Source: Tetrahymena thermophila SB210 | Lineage: Eukaryota > Ciliophora > Oligohymenophorea > Hymenostomatida > Tetrahymenidae | Assembly: GCF_000189635.1 (NCBI RefSeq) | Contig: NW_002476121.1 | Coordinates: 124,001 to 188,000 of the forward strand | Length of the DNA stretch: 64,000 nt | Direction: 5' to 3' | Part shown: positions 40,225-53,363 of the stretch, piece after piece | Layout of the letters: the number at the start of each line of letters is the position of its first letter | Numbering within the stretch: the stretch's first letter is position 1 | Made by a program: the position numbers and the translations under genes | The notes under the pieces: generated by a model | Databases searched by the model: none | Told to the model about the DNA's origin: nothing | Seen by the model: the letters and a program-made list of their open reading frames with translations, nothing else

Positions 40225-43200
40225 ATGAAGCAACACATTCCTATTTTGTTAATTGGTATACTTTTAATTTCAGAGTAATATCGTTGTAAATTTAATTAGT
40301 AAAAACCATCTTATCTAATTTGATTAAAAGTAAATAAAAAAATATACTAAAACAAATAGTAAATATGATTTAAAGGGTAAGTAAATAACTAACTTGTTTA
40401 ATCACAATTTCATTATGCATAAAATTTATTTTTACTTAAAGTGGGTGCAATATCAGCTATTGCTAATAATGCGATGCTTTAAATTTAAATTGCGTTTAGT
40501 GTTAAGCTGATTTTATATTAAATCCTTCAAGTAATATTTGCCAGTCTAAATGCCTTTTTGGAACTTACTACGACTTTAATCTAAGCTTATGTATTCCTAT
40601 TTGTAACAATGGATAAGCTTAAGATGAAACTCACAGAGTATGTATTCAAACGTAGGCTTGTCATAGCTTATAATCGCCAAATGGTGTGGTCTATAAATAT
40701 AATAAAATTGCATAAATTTACAAAAACTATGTGATAGTCAGCGGCTCTGAAGATAATACAAACAACTCAAATACTTTAAGCTTATTCTCTTATGATTTAA
40801 TAACAAGTACAGTTCTTTCTCATTTAGGATACTTAAGCTAAAATGGAGGACCAATTATCTTTTTTCATATTTCAACAAATTCTTAAAATCAAGACATTAT
40901 ATACTCTTTTAGTAGAACATCAATTACTGCATTTGAATTAAATTCAGGAATCTAAATTAATTCTTACACTCTTTTGAATGGATTTTTTGTGGACTCTTCT
41001 ACTTACTACATAGATGATAATTACTTAATTATGTTCTACTATAGAAACTAGCAATTCGCGGTCTTATAATACCAACAGTAATTAAGCAATAATTGCAGTT
41101 CCTAATAGTGCCTAATTACATTTTAGAGAGTTCACATCAATTCTATTCTAGGTTTCATACTAGATAGTTAGGGAAATATCATATCATATGCCCCAGATGG
41201 AATGATTATATAATGGAATATTTAGAATTAAACTTATCAAACTATTCTTTCAAATCAAAACTATGAAATATCAAGTCTATGTCTCTCTATAATTTAGCAA
41301 AACTAATAAATATTTTCATTTTCTACTTAATATGATAGTAAAAATTAAGTATACATAAATGCGAATAATAAAGTAAATTCCTTCTAATTAGGATTTTCAT
41401 CTCCTATCCTTGAAATATTAGATTACAATCAATTAATTTAATCTAGTTCTAATAATATGAATTCGTACTCAATAATAATTATAAGAAGCTCTTCTCAACT
41501 AATGCTAGTAAAATTTTAATTTGGTTAGTAAATAACAACTTAGAATTTGTTATCAGTTTCAATTAATCCTATTATAACTAAAGCAATTAAAGGTTATTTT
41601 TATTTGGTACTTTAAGCTAATGGCATATATTCAATAAACCAAAGTAATAGCTAATACTCATTATAGTTAATAAACTCAATTTAGCTAAGTAGCTTTAATT
41701 ATATTAATGATGTAGAGCTTTTTAAATTAAACAATACCTAATCTGGGTTTAGTTTTCTTTTAGTAGCAAAATAGTTAAAGATCATTATCCCATAAGCTTA
41801 ATCTACCTTAGATCCATATAGTGGAATAGAATAATAAGTAAGTCCCTCTTACTAGCAACATAGCAAAGGGGTAAATGGTGTTTGGTATGATTCAACATTA
41901 AATGTATATCTAAGTTTTAGTCAAGATGGGTCATTTGCAGTTTGGGATATTTTTATGTATAATATATTTAAAATAAAACCTCTATTCTTCGTATTTCCTT
42001 CTTGGTGTTAGCAGTATTAAACCTGTTCTACAAGCATAGTCAATGCATAATTGTTTTAAACTGGAATATTTATATGCTAATATTCCAATTCTGTCATAAT
42101 ATCTTGGAATTACAACAGGATTTAAGCATCTGTTAGATAAACATATATTATGTAAAATAAGAATGATATTATTTAACAATTTAAGATGTTTGGCTTGAAA
42201 TATCTCTACTTTTGTAATACTAATGAAATAAGAATTTATGATTTTTCATAAAGCGAAACTAATATAATTAACAGTAATTATCAATTTATTTAAGATTATC
42301 TAATTAAAATCGAATTAGGGTACGATAATAATAACCTGTACTTGATTGAATTAGCCAGATAACAAAGTGGTTAATATATATTAAGACTGAGAAAAACAGA
42401 TTAATATTTTTCATAAATTAATTTAATTAACTTACCAAGAATAGCAGTAGATTTGTAATTCCATTAACAAAATTAAAGAGTCTTTGTAAATGTAGAATAG
42501 GATTTAATATGGGCATTTTACTTTCCCTCATTGTGGAGAATTAATCTGTATAGCGTTGGAAATACAAACTATTGGCTTCATACATTTTGTTATTCTTGGT
42601 AAACTGATTAGTTAATTACAATTAACTAAAATGGCTAAATGGTTCTCTGGAAATTTGGATATGATTTCTATAATTATTATGTTGTTCTACTACAACAAAT
42701 CCCACTACCAAGATCAAATTATTAACTTTTAGAATAAAAATAAATTTTAGCATCAAATCAAGGGTTTGTTATGTTTTAAAACTCTGAATCTTAATTTATT
42801 GACAACCAAGTAAAATTTATAAACATTAATTTTAATAATTTAAATTTTTAAAACTAAAAGGTTATAGGTATGGATTACACTTATTTGAGGCCATGTTTTG
42901 TTTATCCATTTAAAAATGAAATTAATGCTATTTATATTTCAAATGATAATACCCTCTTTGTTTCATTCACCAGCGGAGACATATACTTTACTCAATATTC
43001 CTGCTCAATTTAGTAATATGCATATGGATAGGCTAATACTACTTAAATTATTCATAACCAATATTTAAGAAAGTCATATATATTTTAGAAAAATTAGGTA
43101 ATTTATTGACTTAAATAGATTGATTTAACATTTAATATTATTTTTATTTGATTTTTGTTATTTATTAACTTATCTTTCATAAATAAATTTAACAGATGAT

Positions 43201-46200
43201 TGTTATCGATTATTATAACTAGAATGTTAATTACATTAATTATCCTCACTAACTAAATACTTATCAAGCCCTTGAAGATACTTAAAACAATTTCCTAGTC
43301 ACATATTCATAAGAATAGTCTACAAATCTATATAAATATTCCATGTAAACTAATACTTACGTTTAGTTTCTAAATGGGCATCTTTACTCAGTTAACTATG
43401 CATTTTTAGATATTAATAATGATATTCTAATCAGTTTTTCAAGTGATCCAAGAGATTTAAACTTAATTTTATGGCAATATAGCAACACTATCTAAATAAT
43501 ATAATTTAATGATATTAAAAAGCACATTTCTACTAACTCATAAATATAAATTGTAAATTTATTACTATACAAGTAATAAAATCTGGTTTATGCTCTATTA
43601 TCTGATGGAATGATGTTTTACTTTAATTATCTTCAAAAAACAGTAAACTTCTTATAAATAGATCCAGGTGCTATAAATTTTTGGATTGACGAGACCTACG
43701 GAAACGTTTTCATTTTATTAAATTCAAACGCTTTGTAAGTTAGAACCATTAAGACATTTTAAATAATTGCATAAGTAATATTTACCTAGAATGTAAATAA
43801 CCCTTAAAACATTATGTACTCAAATAATTATGTTTTTGTGTTTCTTTCAAATGCTCATTCTATTGTGAGCAGAACAAAGTTTAACCAGATCTAATAAATA
43901 GATTGCTCTTTTTAACCTTGCCTTGATGCATGCTTCTCTGAAAAATTAGACTAATTATTCCTTTATTCCTCTTATTAAAGTGATTCAATATATGTCTATT
44001 AAGCAATATCTGGATAATTACTATATTCAATATATGGAGTATCGGATCTAAACAAAGGATAAATAAGCTCGGTGATAATTGATGATGATGACTATTTGCT
44101 GATTATTGGGAAATTAGACAATTTTATATCAGTTTTTTTTAACTATTATACAAAACAAGAAGTAGGTTATTTCTATGATGCAATCGTATAATATAAATAC
44201 AGTAAATTTATACAAGAGTTGAATGTTTTCTTTCTGTGTCAATTCTACAATTTTGAGTAAACGTTTTATCAATTATTCACCAATTTTTATTTTTTTATTA
44301 ATTTTTAATAGGCCATTCTCTATTCAAAATATGATAACAAGTACATTTTAAACTTAGAGCTTTTACATCCTAAAATGGATAGATTACTATACAGACTCGA
44401 AAAATAACATATATTACGTTGATGGTAGCAATACTATGAGAAAGTATAATTAATAATCAAACTAAATCTCTATTATAACTCAACTTCAAAACTATAGACA
44501 GATATACTACTATAATGCAACCGTTTTTATTTTGTATTATGATTAATTAGTAAAACTTAATGATGATCTAAGTTAAATATAAGGAATAAATCCTTATAAA
44601 ATGAACGGAAGCGATATTCTAGGAATATTTGGAGGATATATTTATATTCAAACATTTTAATTTTAAATACTTAAGCTAGATATAATTAATTTATCATTAA
44701 ATTATACTATTCAAAATAATGCTTTGATTTAAAAATATTCGTTTGTAACATAAAAGCAAGAGCTTTTATATAGTACACAAGCTAATGGCTTCTTCCTTTA
44801 CAACTATAATACTAATAAATTATTAAACTAATTTCCAGATTCATGGGGTTACTATACTTTTAACTATGATTTAGATTTTTAATTTATAGTGCTAGGATCA
44901 ATCTATAAAATAGATTTTTATCCTTATCAATCAACAAACCCTGGTTTAAACACAACTAAAACGGTTTCTTTAGATTTTACAAAAAAAATTGATTATTTCT
45001 GGATGGATTTTGGTTATTTAAAATTTTATGTTATTTATAAGGCAGACAGAAAAATAGATATTTATTAAATGATTGTATAATATTAGCAAAGTAATGTTTA
45101 AATAAATTATATTTATTATATTCCAACATTCCCAAATCCGCAATCTGTATAACTTGACATTTAAGGTAATTTTACTAGAGTAATGCTACCATGGTCTATT
45201 AACTATTATAGAAGAGATAATCACACGCTTTTGATTTCTATATAGGATTAAGCATATATATAAAGTATCAGACAATTTATTAATGATCCAAATTTTCCAG
45301 AAATAGTCTTTCTACCCTAAAACAATTTTCTATCTGTTGTTTATTAGAATCAAACAACATATAAAATGAAATTACTTATAAAACTCACTTTAACATACCC
45401 AAAAATATTAAACATTTAAATATCTAAATCAAGCACTTAATATGGTATTAAATTATTGCTTTTAGCATCAGGAGATATTTGGAACTACAATTTTAATTTG
45501 GATATAAATCAAAACTAAGTTAGTGTTACAAACTAATAATAATGCTCTTTATTTATTAATGATCCCTCAATAGGCTTCTAAGTAGAAAATTAGCTTCTTT
45601 AACTATAAAACTACTTTTAGGATACAGGAAATATTTAAAGCTAACCTAACGTAGTTGTAATAAATTTTCTTTTATTTATTTAAAAATGACATATAAATTT
45701 AATATATTAATTTTTTAAATATTTTAGATTTAAGGTGCAGAATTCCTCTACTATAGTGATATTATGAAGCAATTAAAAGCATTAGTTGTTTATTAAGGTG
45801 ATTAAACAGATTCTCTACTAATGCTTTATAATGATTCATTTTCTAAAAATAGTCTTTATACTATGAATATAAAAAATACTTTTATTACTATTAGTAAATA
45901 ATCAACTACAATAACACTCAATCCATAAACAAATGAGATAAAGCTTTATAATGTCACAATATCTTAAGAATAGCCTAATACACCATCACAGGCTAGTATT
46001 TTAATAACATAAGTTGAAAATGCTCTTTTGTAAAACATCATAATCTAAAATATTACAATTTCTAATAGTACAACTTTTTTAAACTTTAGCTCTACTACAA
46101 ACTTAAATATTTAAAATTTAATGATTAGTAATGTCTAAATGCATATCGATTCAACTTTGATTAGTTTTTAGTAAATAACTAGCTTATAAATTAACAATCT

Positions 46201-49200
46201 CACTTTACAAAATGTTACTATACTTACCGATAATTCAAACAACTCAAGTGCACTTACTAATTAAATATTTATTTTTGATAAAGTTAAATAGCTACAATTA
46301 TTAAATACTACTTTTAACAGTATTAAAAGCTAAATAAGGAGTGTGATGTTTTAGTTGATACAAAATCTCGAATGTACTTTTTAGGGATTGTCAGTAGATC
46401 AACTTTATAATGTATAATTTATAAAAAATCAAAACTATGGTTCAAGTACTCAGCTTACTTATATTGATACATAAGACACATTTTATATAACGAACTCTAA
46501 ATTCTCAAATTATTTTAGTGATTTGGATAGTTTAATATGTTATTAAGGAAGCTTACTAAATGTATAAAATACTACATTCTAAAATTCAAGCTGTAAATCT
46601 TGCACTGGAACTGTTTTGTAAATCTAAAGTAGTAGTTAGATTCTAATAAACTCCTCAACTTTTAAAAATAATAGCGGGTATAATGGAGGGGCGATCTCCA
46701 TTTCAAACTGCTAAAATTCTAATATATAAATAAATTAATCGAACTTTACAAGTAACTATGCTGGATTCAGTGGAGGTGCAATATACCTGATGGATTCAGA
46801 AATTTAAATGTAATAAACTACTTTTACAAGCAACATAGCTTTTATAGGAGGAGCTATTCGATACTTGATATACAAACCACAAATCTTTTACTCTTCACTC
46901 TTAAACAGTCAAGTACAATTTATTCAAAATAAGGCTTATATTCATAGTTAAAATTGGGGATCTTATCCACAATCTGTAAATGTAATTTTTATTAATTCAA
47001 CAAGTTCTAGAGTTTTAACTACTAAAGCCTATAGTTCTAAAAGAAATACTAATCAAAATAGTCATTTTGCTCTTGCAAATATATAAAGTGGTGGCTTTTT
47101 AAATTTATCATTTTAGTTACTAGATGAAGAAGGTAATATAGTAGCTTATGATTACTAAAACTGTTTAAATACAATGTATACCTAAGATTTATGTAATGAA
47201 ATACAAAAAATCAACATCAATTTAATTTCATAAGATGATTCAAAAATGAGAGTGTTAGGTTCATATATCACTAAATATTCAGAATTTATAACCTAAAATA
47301 AAACTTTTTAAATTAATGGTATCTAATTAGTAGCAAACCCTCTTTCTAATTAAACTATGCTAGTTTATGTCAGTGGAATAGTAACATATAGTAGCAATAT
47401 ATAGATTTCAAGTATTAACCTACCTTTTTTTTATTTTCATTTATTTAATTACTATTATTTAACTAAATAACTTTAGACCCATATTATGCACAAGTTTAGG
47501 TAGAATTTAGGGATTGTTTAATTGGCGAAATAATTGAATAGTCAAATGATTTTTATGAATGTACACCATGCCCTTTTGGCACTTATTCAATATAAAAGCC
47601 AGAAATAAGTAAAATTAAATTATTTTGTAAATAATTCATTTATTCATTTATTTTACAGATTAAGCTCAAAAATGTATTAGATGCCCATAAGAAGCTTAGT
47701 TTTGCTAGGAAAATTAAATGACTTTGAGTAAAGGCTATTGGAAGAGCTCTAATTCTTCAGATATTATATACCCTTGTACTTAATCAAACAATTGCGAAGG
47801 TAATTAAACAACAAATTATTGTAGCATAGGACATACTGGGCCTTTGTGTCAATTTTGTGATGAAGAAGGAACAATTTGGGGAGGACAATATCAGTATACA
47901 GGATAAAATAAGTGTGATCTGTGTTCAGGTTAATCTCTAACTAAATCACTTGGAATAGCTTTTTTAATTTGCTTAGGTCTTATAATTTATTGTGTGATAA
48001 ATATTTTTACAATGATGGCTTCAGGTGAAAAAATATCTTAATCTTATTATTTGAGAAGAATGAAATTAGCAAGTGTAAGCAATTCATGTTATAAGCAAAT
48101 TTAAATAAATATGAGCATAAAATCACTAACGAACTTTATATAAATGTTAAAAATAATGTCAACTCAAACTCTTCAACTTCCTGTATCAATTACAATCGTT
48201 CCTGATTTATTTGGTATATTTATTTATTTTTTACTAATTAATTTTTTATGGAATTTTTAAAATTAAATAGGTTCTCCCTCTTCTTCTTACGTATTTTCAA
48301 CATCCTGCTTTTTAGCAAATCTTTAAACAGATACTTTGAAACCACTTTTCATCAAACTGATCTCCATTTCGATATCGCCATTTATATACATTGCATCATT
48401 GATAGTTATCTACTTATTTATTAATCCATTTTTAAGAGGCTTTTAATTTTCAAAAGTAAATTTAAATTTAAAACTGTATTTTTATTAAAAAATTAACATA
48501 TTTATATTAAAGTCTAAAATAATCAGCATAATAGTCTTTGTTTTCTGGTTTTTGAAACCAAGTGTAGTTTATACTTTAATTTAAGGAATTTCATGTGTGA
48601 ATTTTGATGGTTAAAAATATATATAATTAGATTATACATATGAGTGTTATACTGAAACACATATAAAATTTTTATACTATCTACTAATACCTAGCTTGAT
48701 ATTTTACATAATAATTGTTCCTGGAATAATCTTAAAAAAGATCTCAAGCAATAAAAATAATTTAGACTATGCTACTGTAAGATAGAGATATGGCTATATT
48801 TATCAAGATTATAGTAAAGTAGGCTTTTATTGGGAGTTTATAAGATTTGCTGTTCAGTTGATTATAATTTTCTATTAAAATCTAGAAATTATATCTTCAA
48901 GTAAAAAATTTTTTTTAATAAACATTTTTTATTCACTAATTAATAATTTAAGATACAAGATGTCTTCTTATAATGGGTGTCCTGATAGTCTACTACATTG
49001 CATTATCTAAAATAAAACCTTTTATGATGAAAAAATATTAAAGAGTGGAGGAGTAAAGTACAGTAGTACTTATATTTATTTCAGTATTAAATTTAGCACT
49101 TGACAATAATAGCAGTAGTACACAGACCTTTGCCTTTTAAGTTATTCTATATGTTCCTTATTATGTGAATATAGGCTATCTAATATATTTAATAATAACG

Positions 49201-49844
49201 ATATCACTTATCCCTTAGCTTTCAAACTGTTACAGAATATTCTTAGGAGTGATAAGTCAATAAAACAAATAGACAAACAACTCTTAATAAATGCACAATC
49301 AAATGATTAAACAAAGAGTTTAATATCTTTGGAAATAAGCTTATCTAAAGTTATTTATCTATTAAATGTATCAATCAAAGAAAATAGACTAAATTAATGA
49401 AGCTTTAGTAATTTTAGACAAGTAAAGCTCAATAACTTAGAAAAAATTTTCCATAAACTTAGTTAAAAACATAAGCAGTAAGACAAAAATAAGTAAATAA
49501 ATTAGAAGCTATTTTACTTCATATTAATCTTAAATTTTTAAATTTAGACTCCTTATAACCGAGGCCAAGCAATATTAAAAGCAAATTTGGAACAGTTTTT
49601 GAAATTCAAAATAGTACTTCTAGAAAAGAATCTATTTTTTCTAATGATAGTTACATTTTAAGATAACCTTAAGGTAAGTTATTATTAAAATAAAAAAATA
49701 AATGAGTATTGTTTATGTATAGATACAATAGAAAGTGGCATGCATAATCTAATATCTAGACCTACAGAAACTTTAGAATCAGAATTAAAGAATAAGAGAA
49801 ATCCATACAAGTAAAAAACTCCCAAAGGTAAACCTGAGGAATGA
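40225..49844 (+). CDS. giant multi-pass membrane protein, paralogue 3
   Basis: Twelve exons give 2945 residues: 40225-40274, 40442-43097, 43196-44256, 44312-45650, 45728-47411, 47477-47608, 47659-48213, 48271-48455, 48513-48900, 48953-49492, 49548-49673, 49723-49844. All phases agree. The first 167-base intron joins the signal peptide (MKQHIPILLIGILLIS) directly to a Cys-rich module (CNISYCQQCDALNLNCVQC, to about residue 80). Propeller-like sequence includes FSQDGSFAVWDIF and NGQMVLWKFG. Beta-helix repeats at about 2020-2076 show the FxxN/GGAI pattern three times: NGGAISI, SGGAIYL and IGGAIRY. VEFRDCLIGEI, CTPCPFGTYS, GYWKSS (about 2333) and CSIGHTGPLCQFCD precede a multi-pass membrane region (about 2390-2750) and a basic, Gln-rich tail. 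It matches the genes at 28652-38505 and 4459-13893. Function is unknown; an extracellular binding role is inferred. Confidence 0.88.
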
Positions 49845-50539
49845 TATAACTAACTATTGATAAATATTTATTTGTATTTTTTTGTAATATAATTATATTT
49901 TAAAATTTTTTAAACCTTTCTTAATTGTTTTGAATAATACTAAATTGATTAAAACCATAATATTTATCTAAATAAATAATTATTAAATGCAAATGTTAAT
50001 TATTAAATTTATTTTGATCAAATTTTTCCCAAAAATAGCTTTTTGTAAAATTAAAAACCTGAAATACTATTTTAGCTTTCTTGATTCATTAAGCTTAAAA
50101 ATTTAATAATATTTTAGTCTTTTAAATTATGAAGTATAAAATTAACTGAATATAGCACAATATGTAAAGTGCTATTTACAATACTATCATAAAAACATAG
50201 ATTTTAGTGATAATATATTTGTGGACAATTTTTAAAACAAAATTTTTGACTCAAAAATAAAATTAAAATGATTGATTATACATACAATTTTAAAGCAATC
50301 CAATTAATTAAGTTGGTCAATAAATTAAATATCGCATCAAAAACTAATTAATATAGTTTTGTAAATAATTGCCATAATTCAATCTTTTATTTAATTTTTA
50401 ATAAACCAAAAAAAATAAGAAGTCGTTTAGGATATCATTTTATACAATATTAATAAATATAAGCTAAATAGTTAGATTAAAAATTTTAAAATATTACTCA
50501 AAGAAGGAATTATAATTTTATTAAGTTGAATCTATTCAA
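49845..50539. other. AT-rich intergenic DNA
   Basis: No gene, repeat or RNA structure recognised in this spacer between two plus-strand genes. Confidence 0.6.
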
Positions 50540-52018
50540 ATGTCAGAGTATTACATTAACAACTTCCATATTTAGTTAAATAATGATCCCTAGGTACTAT
50601 AAGATATAAACAAAGTTTACTTATACATTTAGAAATAGTCAAAGCAAAATCTTATAACTTCAACTCAAATAAGGAATAATACAACTGTCTCTTTTTATAA
50701 TGAAGAAGGCTTTATCTTTCACGAGTATGATTTTTCTGATAATCCTATCAGAGTAGAAATACATGAATATTTAAATGACTATTCTACTGAAAGTAATTTT
50801 AATGAATAAGAAAGCGAGTTATTCAAACGAGATTCTCTTGTAGGAGTAACTTACTTGCAGTTAAATGAATATTCATCTTTGATATTTCACCCAGCTTTGA
50901 CTGATTATTCTATAGGGTAACTTTTGTACACAATAAAGCCCTGTAACATAGATTTTAGCGCGTCTCCAAATAATTTATCAGCAAATACTTTGCAAGTTAA
51001 TGATTCTTAAAAAAAATATAAACAGGGAGATAAATAATTCATAGCTTTAAATAATCAAGAACAATAAATTCTGTATGAGTCTATTTCTTCAATAAGTTAA
51101 TAGGGAAATGTCGAAAGTGAATGTATGAATGAATAACTTTAGATTATAGAGCCAGTAAGTTCTAAGTTAAACAACTAATTACCAAGTTTAAAAAATAATA
51201 TGATATTTTTACAGCTACTCAATTAACCTCCTCTAACATAATAATAAGCGTTTAATGAAGAAGAATCTACTGAAACACCTACTTCTAAGCTTGTTTCATC
51301 TTAAGGAGACTTAACTTCTAGCTCTCAGTACATTCCTCATTTAATGTCTAAATCCACACATGTATAATCTTCTTAAAACGAGTAAAAAAAAGTTAAATCC
51401 TTCATCTCACCAAGCAAAATATTAATACATGAAAAAAAAAATAATTTTAATGAGATCCTATCACCAATATGTACAAAAAATAAAAATATATAATTTGATT
51501 AAGAGTTAAGTAATAATACTCCCAATAATGAAAAAAATTTAAATAAAGAATATAATAACCAATAGTAAAATACTTAGTAAATTTAAGTACAGTAAAATAT
51601 TGTAAATAATCCTTAACAAATTTAAAACTTTACTTAATACTTAGCTTTCCAATAAAATCAAAATAATTCTATTCACTAATACAATAGATTTTAAACTTTT
51701 AATTAGTTTAATAATGCACCAATATATACTCCACCTGCATAGTAATAAATTAATAGAAATTTATAGCAGGTTCAAATAAACTCTACTCCATACTCGAATG
51801 GATATTAAAATATAATACAAACAATCCCTAACTAATAAAATAATTTTATTTATAAAAACATCAACATGACTATGAGTACTCCTTAGCACAGAATAATTTC
51901 ATAGTAACCTATTCCTCAGCATATTTAAAGTCCTTAAATATCTGTTTTTAGAGGACCAGGAATGCAATCAACTCCTTTGTAATTTAAAACATCTCCGTAA
52001 ATAAAATATGCATTTTGA
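50540..52018 (+). CDS. Gln/Asn/Pro-rich protein with possible C2-like N-terminus
   Basis: A single exon of 492 residues runs from ATG 50540 (MSEYYINNFHIQLNNDP) to TGA 52018. The first 150 residues alternate strands in a way that recalls a C2 domain: VYLYIQKQS, TTVSFYNEEGFIFHEYDF, IRVEIHEYLND, then SLVGVTYLQL. If so, it would bind membrane or a partner protein, but no full set of calcium-binding aspartates can be identified, so this is a weak inference. From about residue 190 onward the sequence is low complexity, rich in Gln, Asn, Ser, Thr and Pro. It ends in a Pro/Gln-rich segment (TPPAQQQINRNL, TPQHRIISQQPIPQH). There is no signal peptide or membrane helix. The function is unknown. Confidence 0.8.
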
Positions 52019-53092
52019 ATTTTGGTTTATTTTTATTTTCTTTTTAAAAATCCAATCAAATTAATTGTTTTTTTCTTTCTTTCTTTCATTCTTTTAAATT
52101 GATAATGTAAACTGAAAATACATTAATTAATTCCTTTTTCTTTATTTATTTATAAATTAGATTCACTATTAATCAAAGATTTTGAGGATTAAGTTAACAG
52201 CTTTAAAAAAATTGTATGATAGTAAAATTAATAAATACTCTCTATAAATACTTCATTATTCTTGCAAGAAATCAAATTATACTAAATCCCACTCATTTTC
52301 TTATTTTTTTTAGTAAATAAAAACTAAAAAATAAATATCCAAATTTAAAAATGAGGATTCTTTTAAAAATTCACGAAAATCTAATATTAAATTAAATTAT
52401 GAAAAAATACACTATTAGTATTTAAAAATAATATGTAATTATACCATTTCTGTATCTATATTTTAATAATAAATTATTTTTTTAATTAATATTTTGTTTT
52501 ATTTCAATATTTAATATTTTATTTTTAAAAATAAAAAATAATCTTTTAATTCTATTACAATTTTAGAGTTTTTAAATGTCTTTAGTTTTAATTTATTTGA
52601 AATAATTTTAGGCAAATTTTTTTGTAAAATTACCAGTGTGCTAAATAGTTTTAATTAACAAAAAACAAATTTTATAATATTTTATCTAAACGGTTAATAA
52701 TAACTAAAAATTCTAAATATTTTTTTTAAGAGGATCAAAAAAAAAAGCATAGTATACCTCATTACATTAAAATTGTATATTATTTATTTTTTGTATTTAT
52801 TTGTACTTTTCCTTTTTATTTTGTTAGTTTTTATTGTGTTTTTAAATTGTTTTTTATTGAGGATTTTTTATTTTTTTAATATTAGTTAATTTATTTTATT
52901 TAGTTAATATAATTTTTAAGATTTTTATTTTATTTTATATTTATATGTATATTTTAATCTATTTTTTTCTTTTAGTTTTTATATCAATAAGCTGGAAATC
53001 GGAAAATCAATTTAAATAATCTCAATCTTTTTCTAAGAGCAAAATTGGAAAGAGTTGGAAAGAGAAGGGAAGAGAGCGGGAATAAATATTTA
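52019..53092. other. AT-rich intergenic DNA with pyrimidine tracts
   Basis: No coding-like frame was found. A CTTT-repeat tract lies near 52070, and purine-rich GGAAAGAG repeats lie at about 53046-53085, just before the duplicated element. Confidence 0.55.
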
Positions 53093-53363
53093 ACGGCAAT
53101 AATAACATTTTGACAAAACAAGGCTTTGCAGCCTAAATTCTTACAATTTTAGCATCGTATTTTACGAACAATTGTAAAAATTGTATAATTTGATACGTAT
53201 ATTCCTGGATATAATTTTAAACCTAAAATTTAAACATATAACTAGAGATAAGAATTATATGCACAGATGGAACGGCATTGACATTTTGACATAGCAAGGT
53301 GTTTTTAAGTTCCTTGAAGTTAATCTTACAATTCTATCTTTTTAAATTTCTTTATAATTGTAA
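53093..53363. repeat. duplicated hairpin-forming element
   Basis: Two diverged copies start with ACGGCA at 53093 and 53272. Both keep ACATTTTGACA and CAAGG, followed by an inverted repeat TTACAATT...AATTGTAA. The inverted repeat is at 53141-53148/53170-53177 with a 21-base loop, and at 53326-53333/53356-53363 with a 22-base loop. The loop of the first copy has an extra CGTA/TACG stem. Conserved pairing arms amid diverged flanks suggest an RNA or DNA structure, but no known family is recognised. Confidence 0.55.

Noticed and set aside
41982-42179. Minus-strand 65-residue frame
   Set aside because: It is antisense to exon 2 of paralogue 3.
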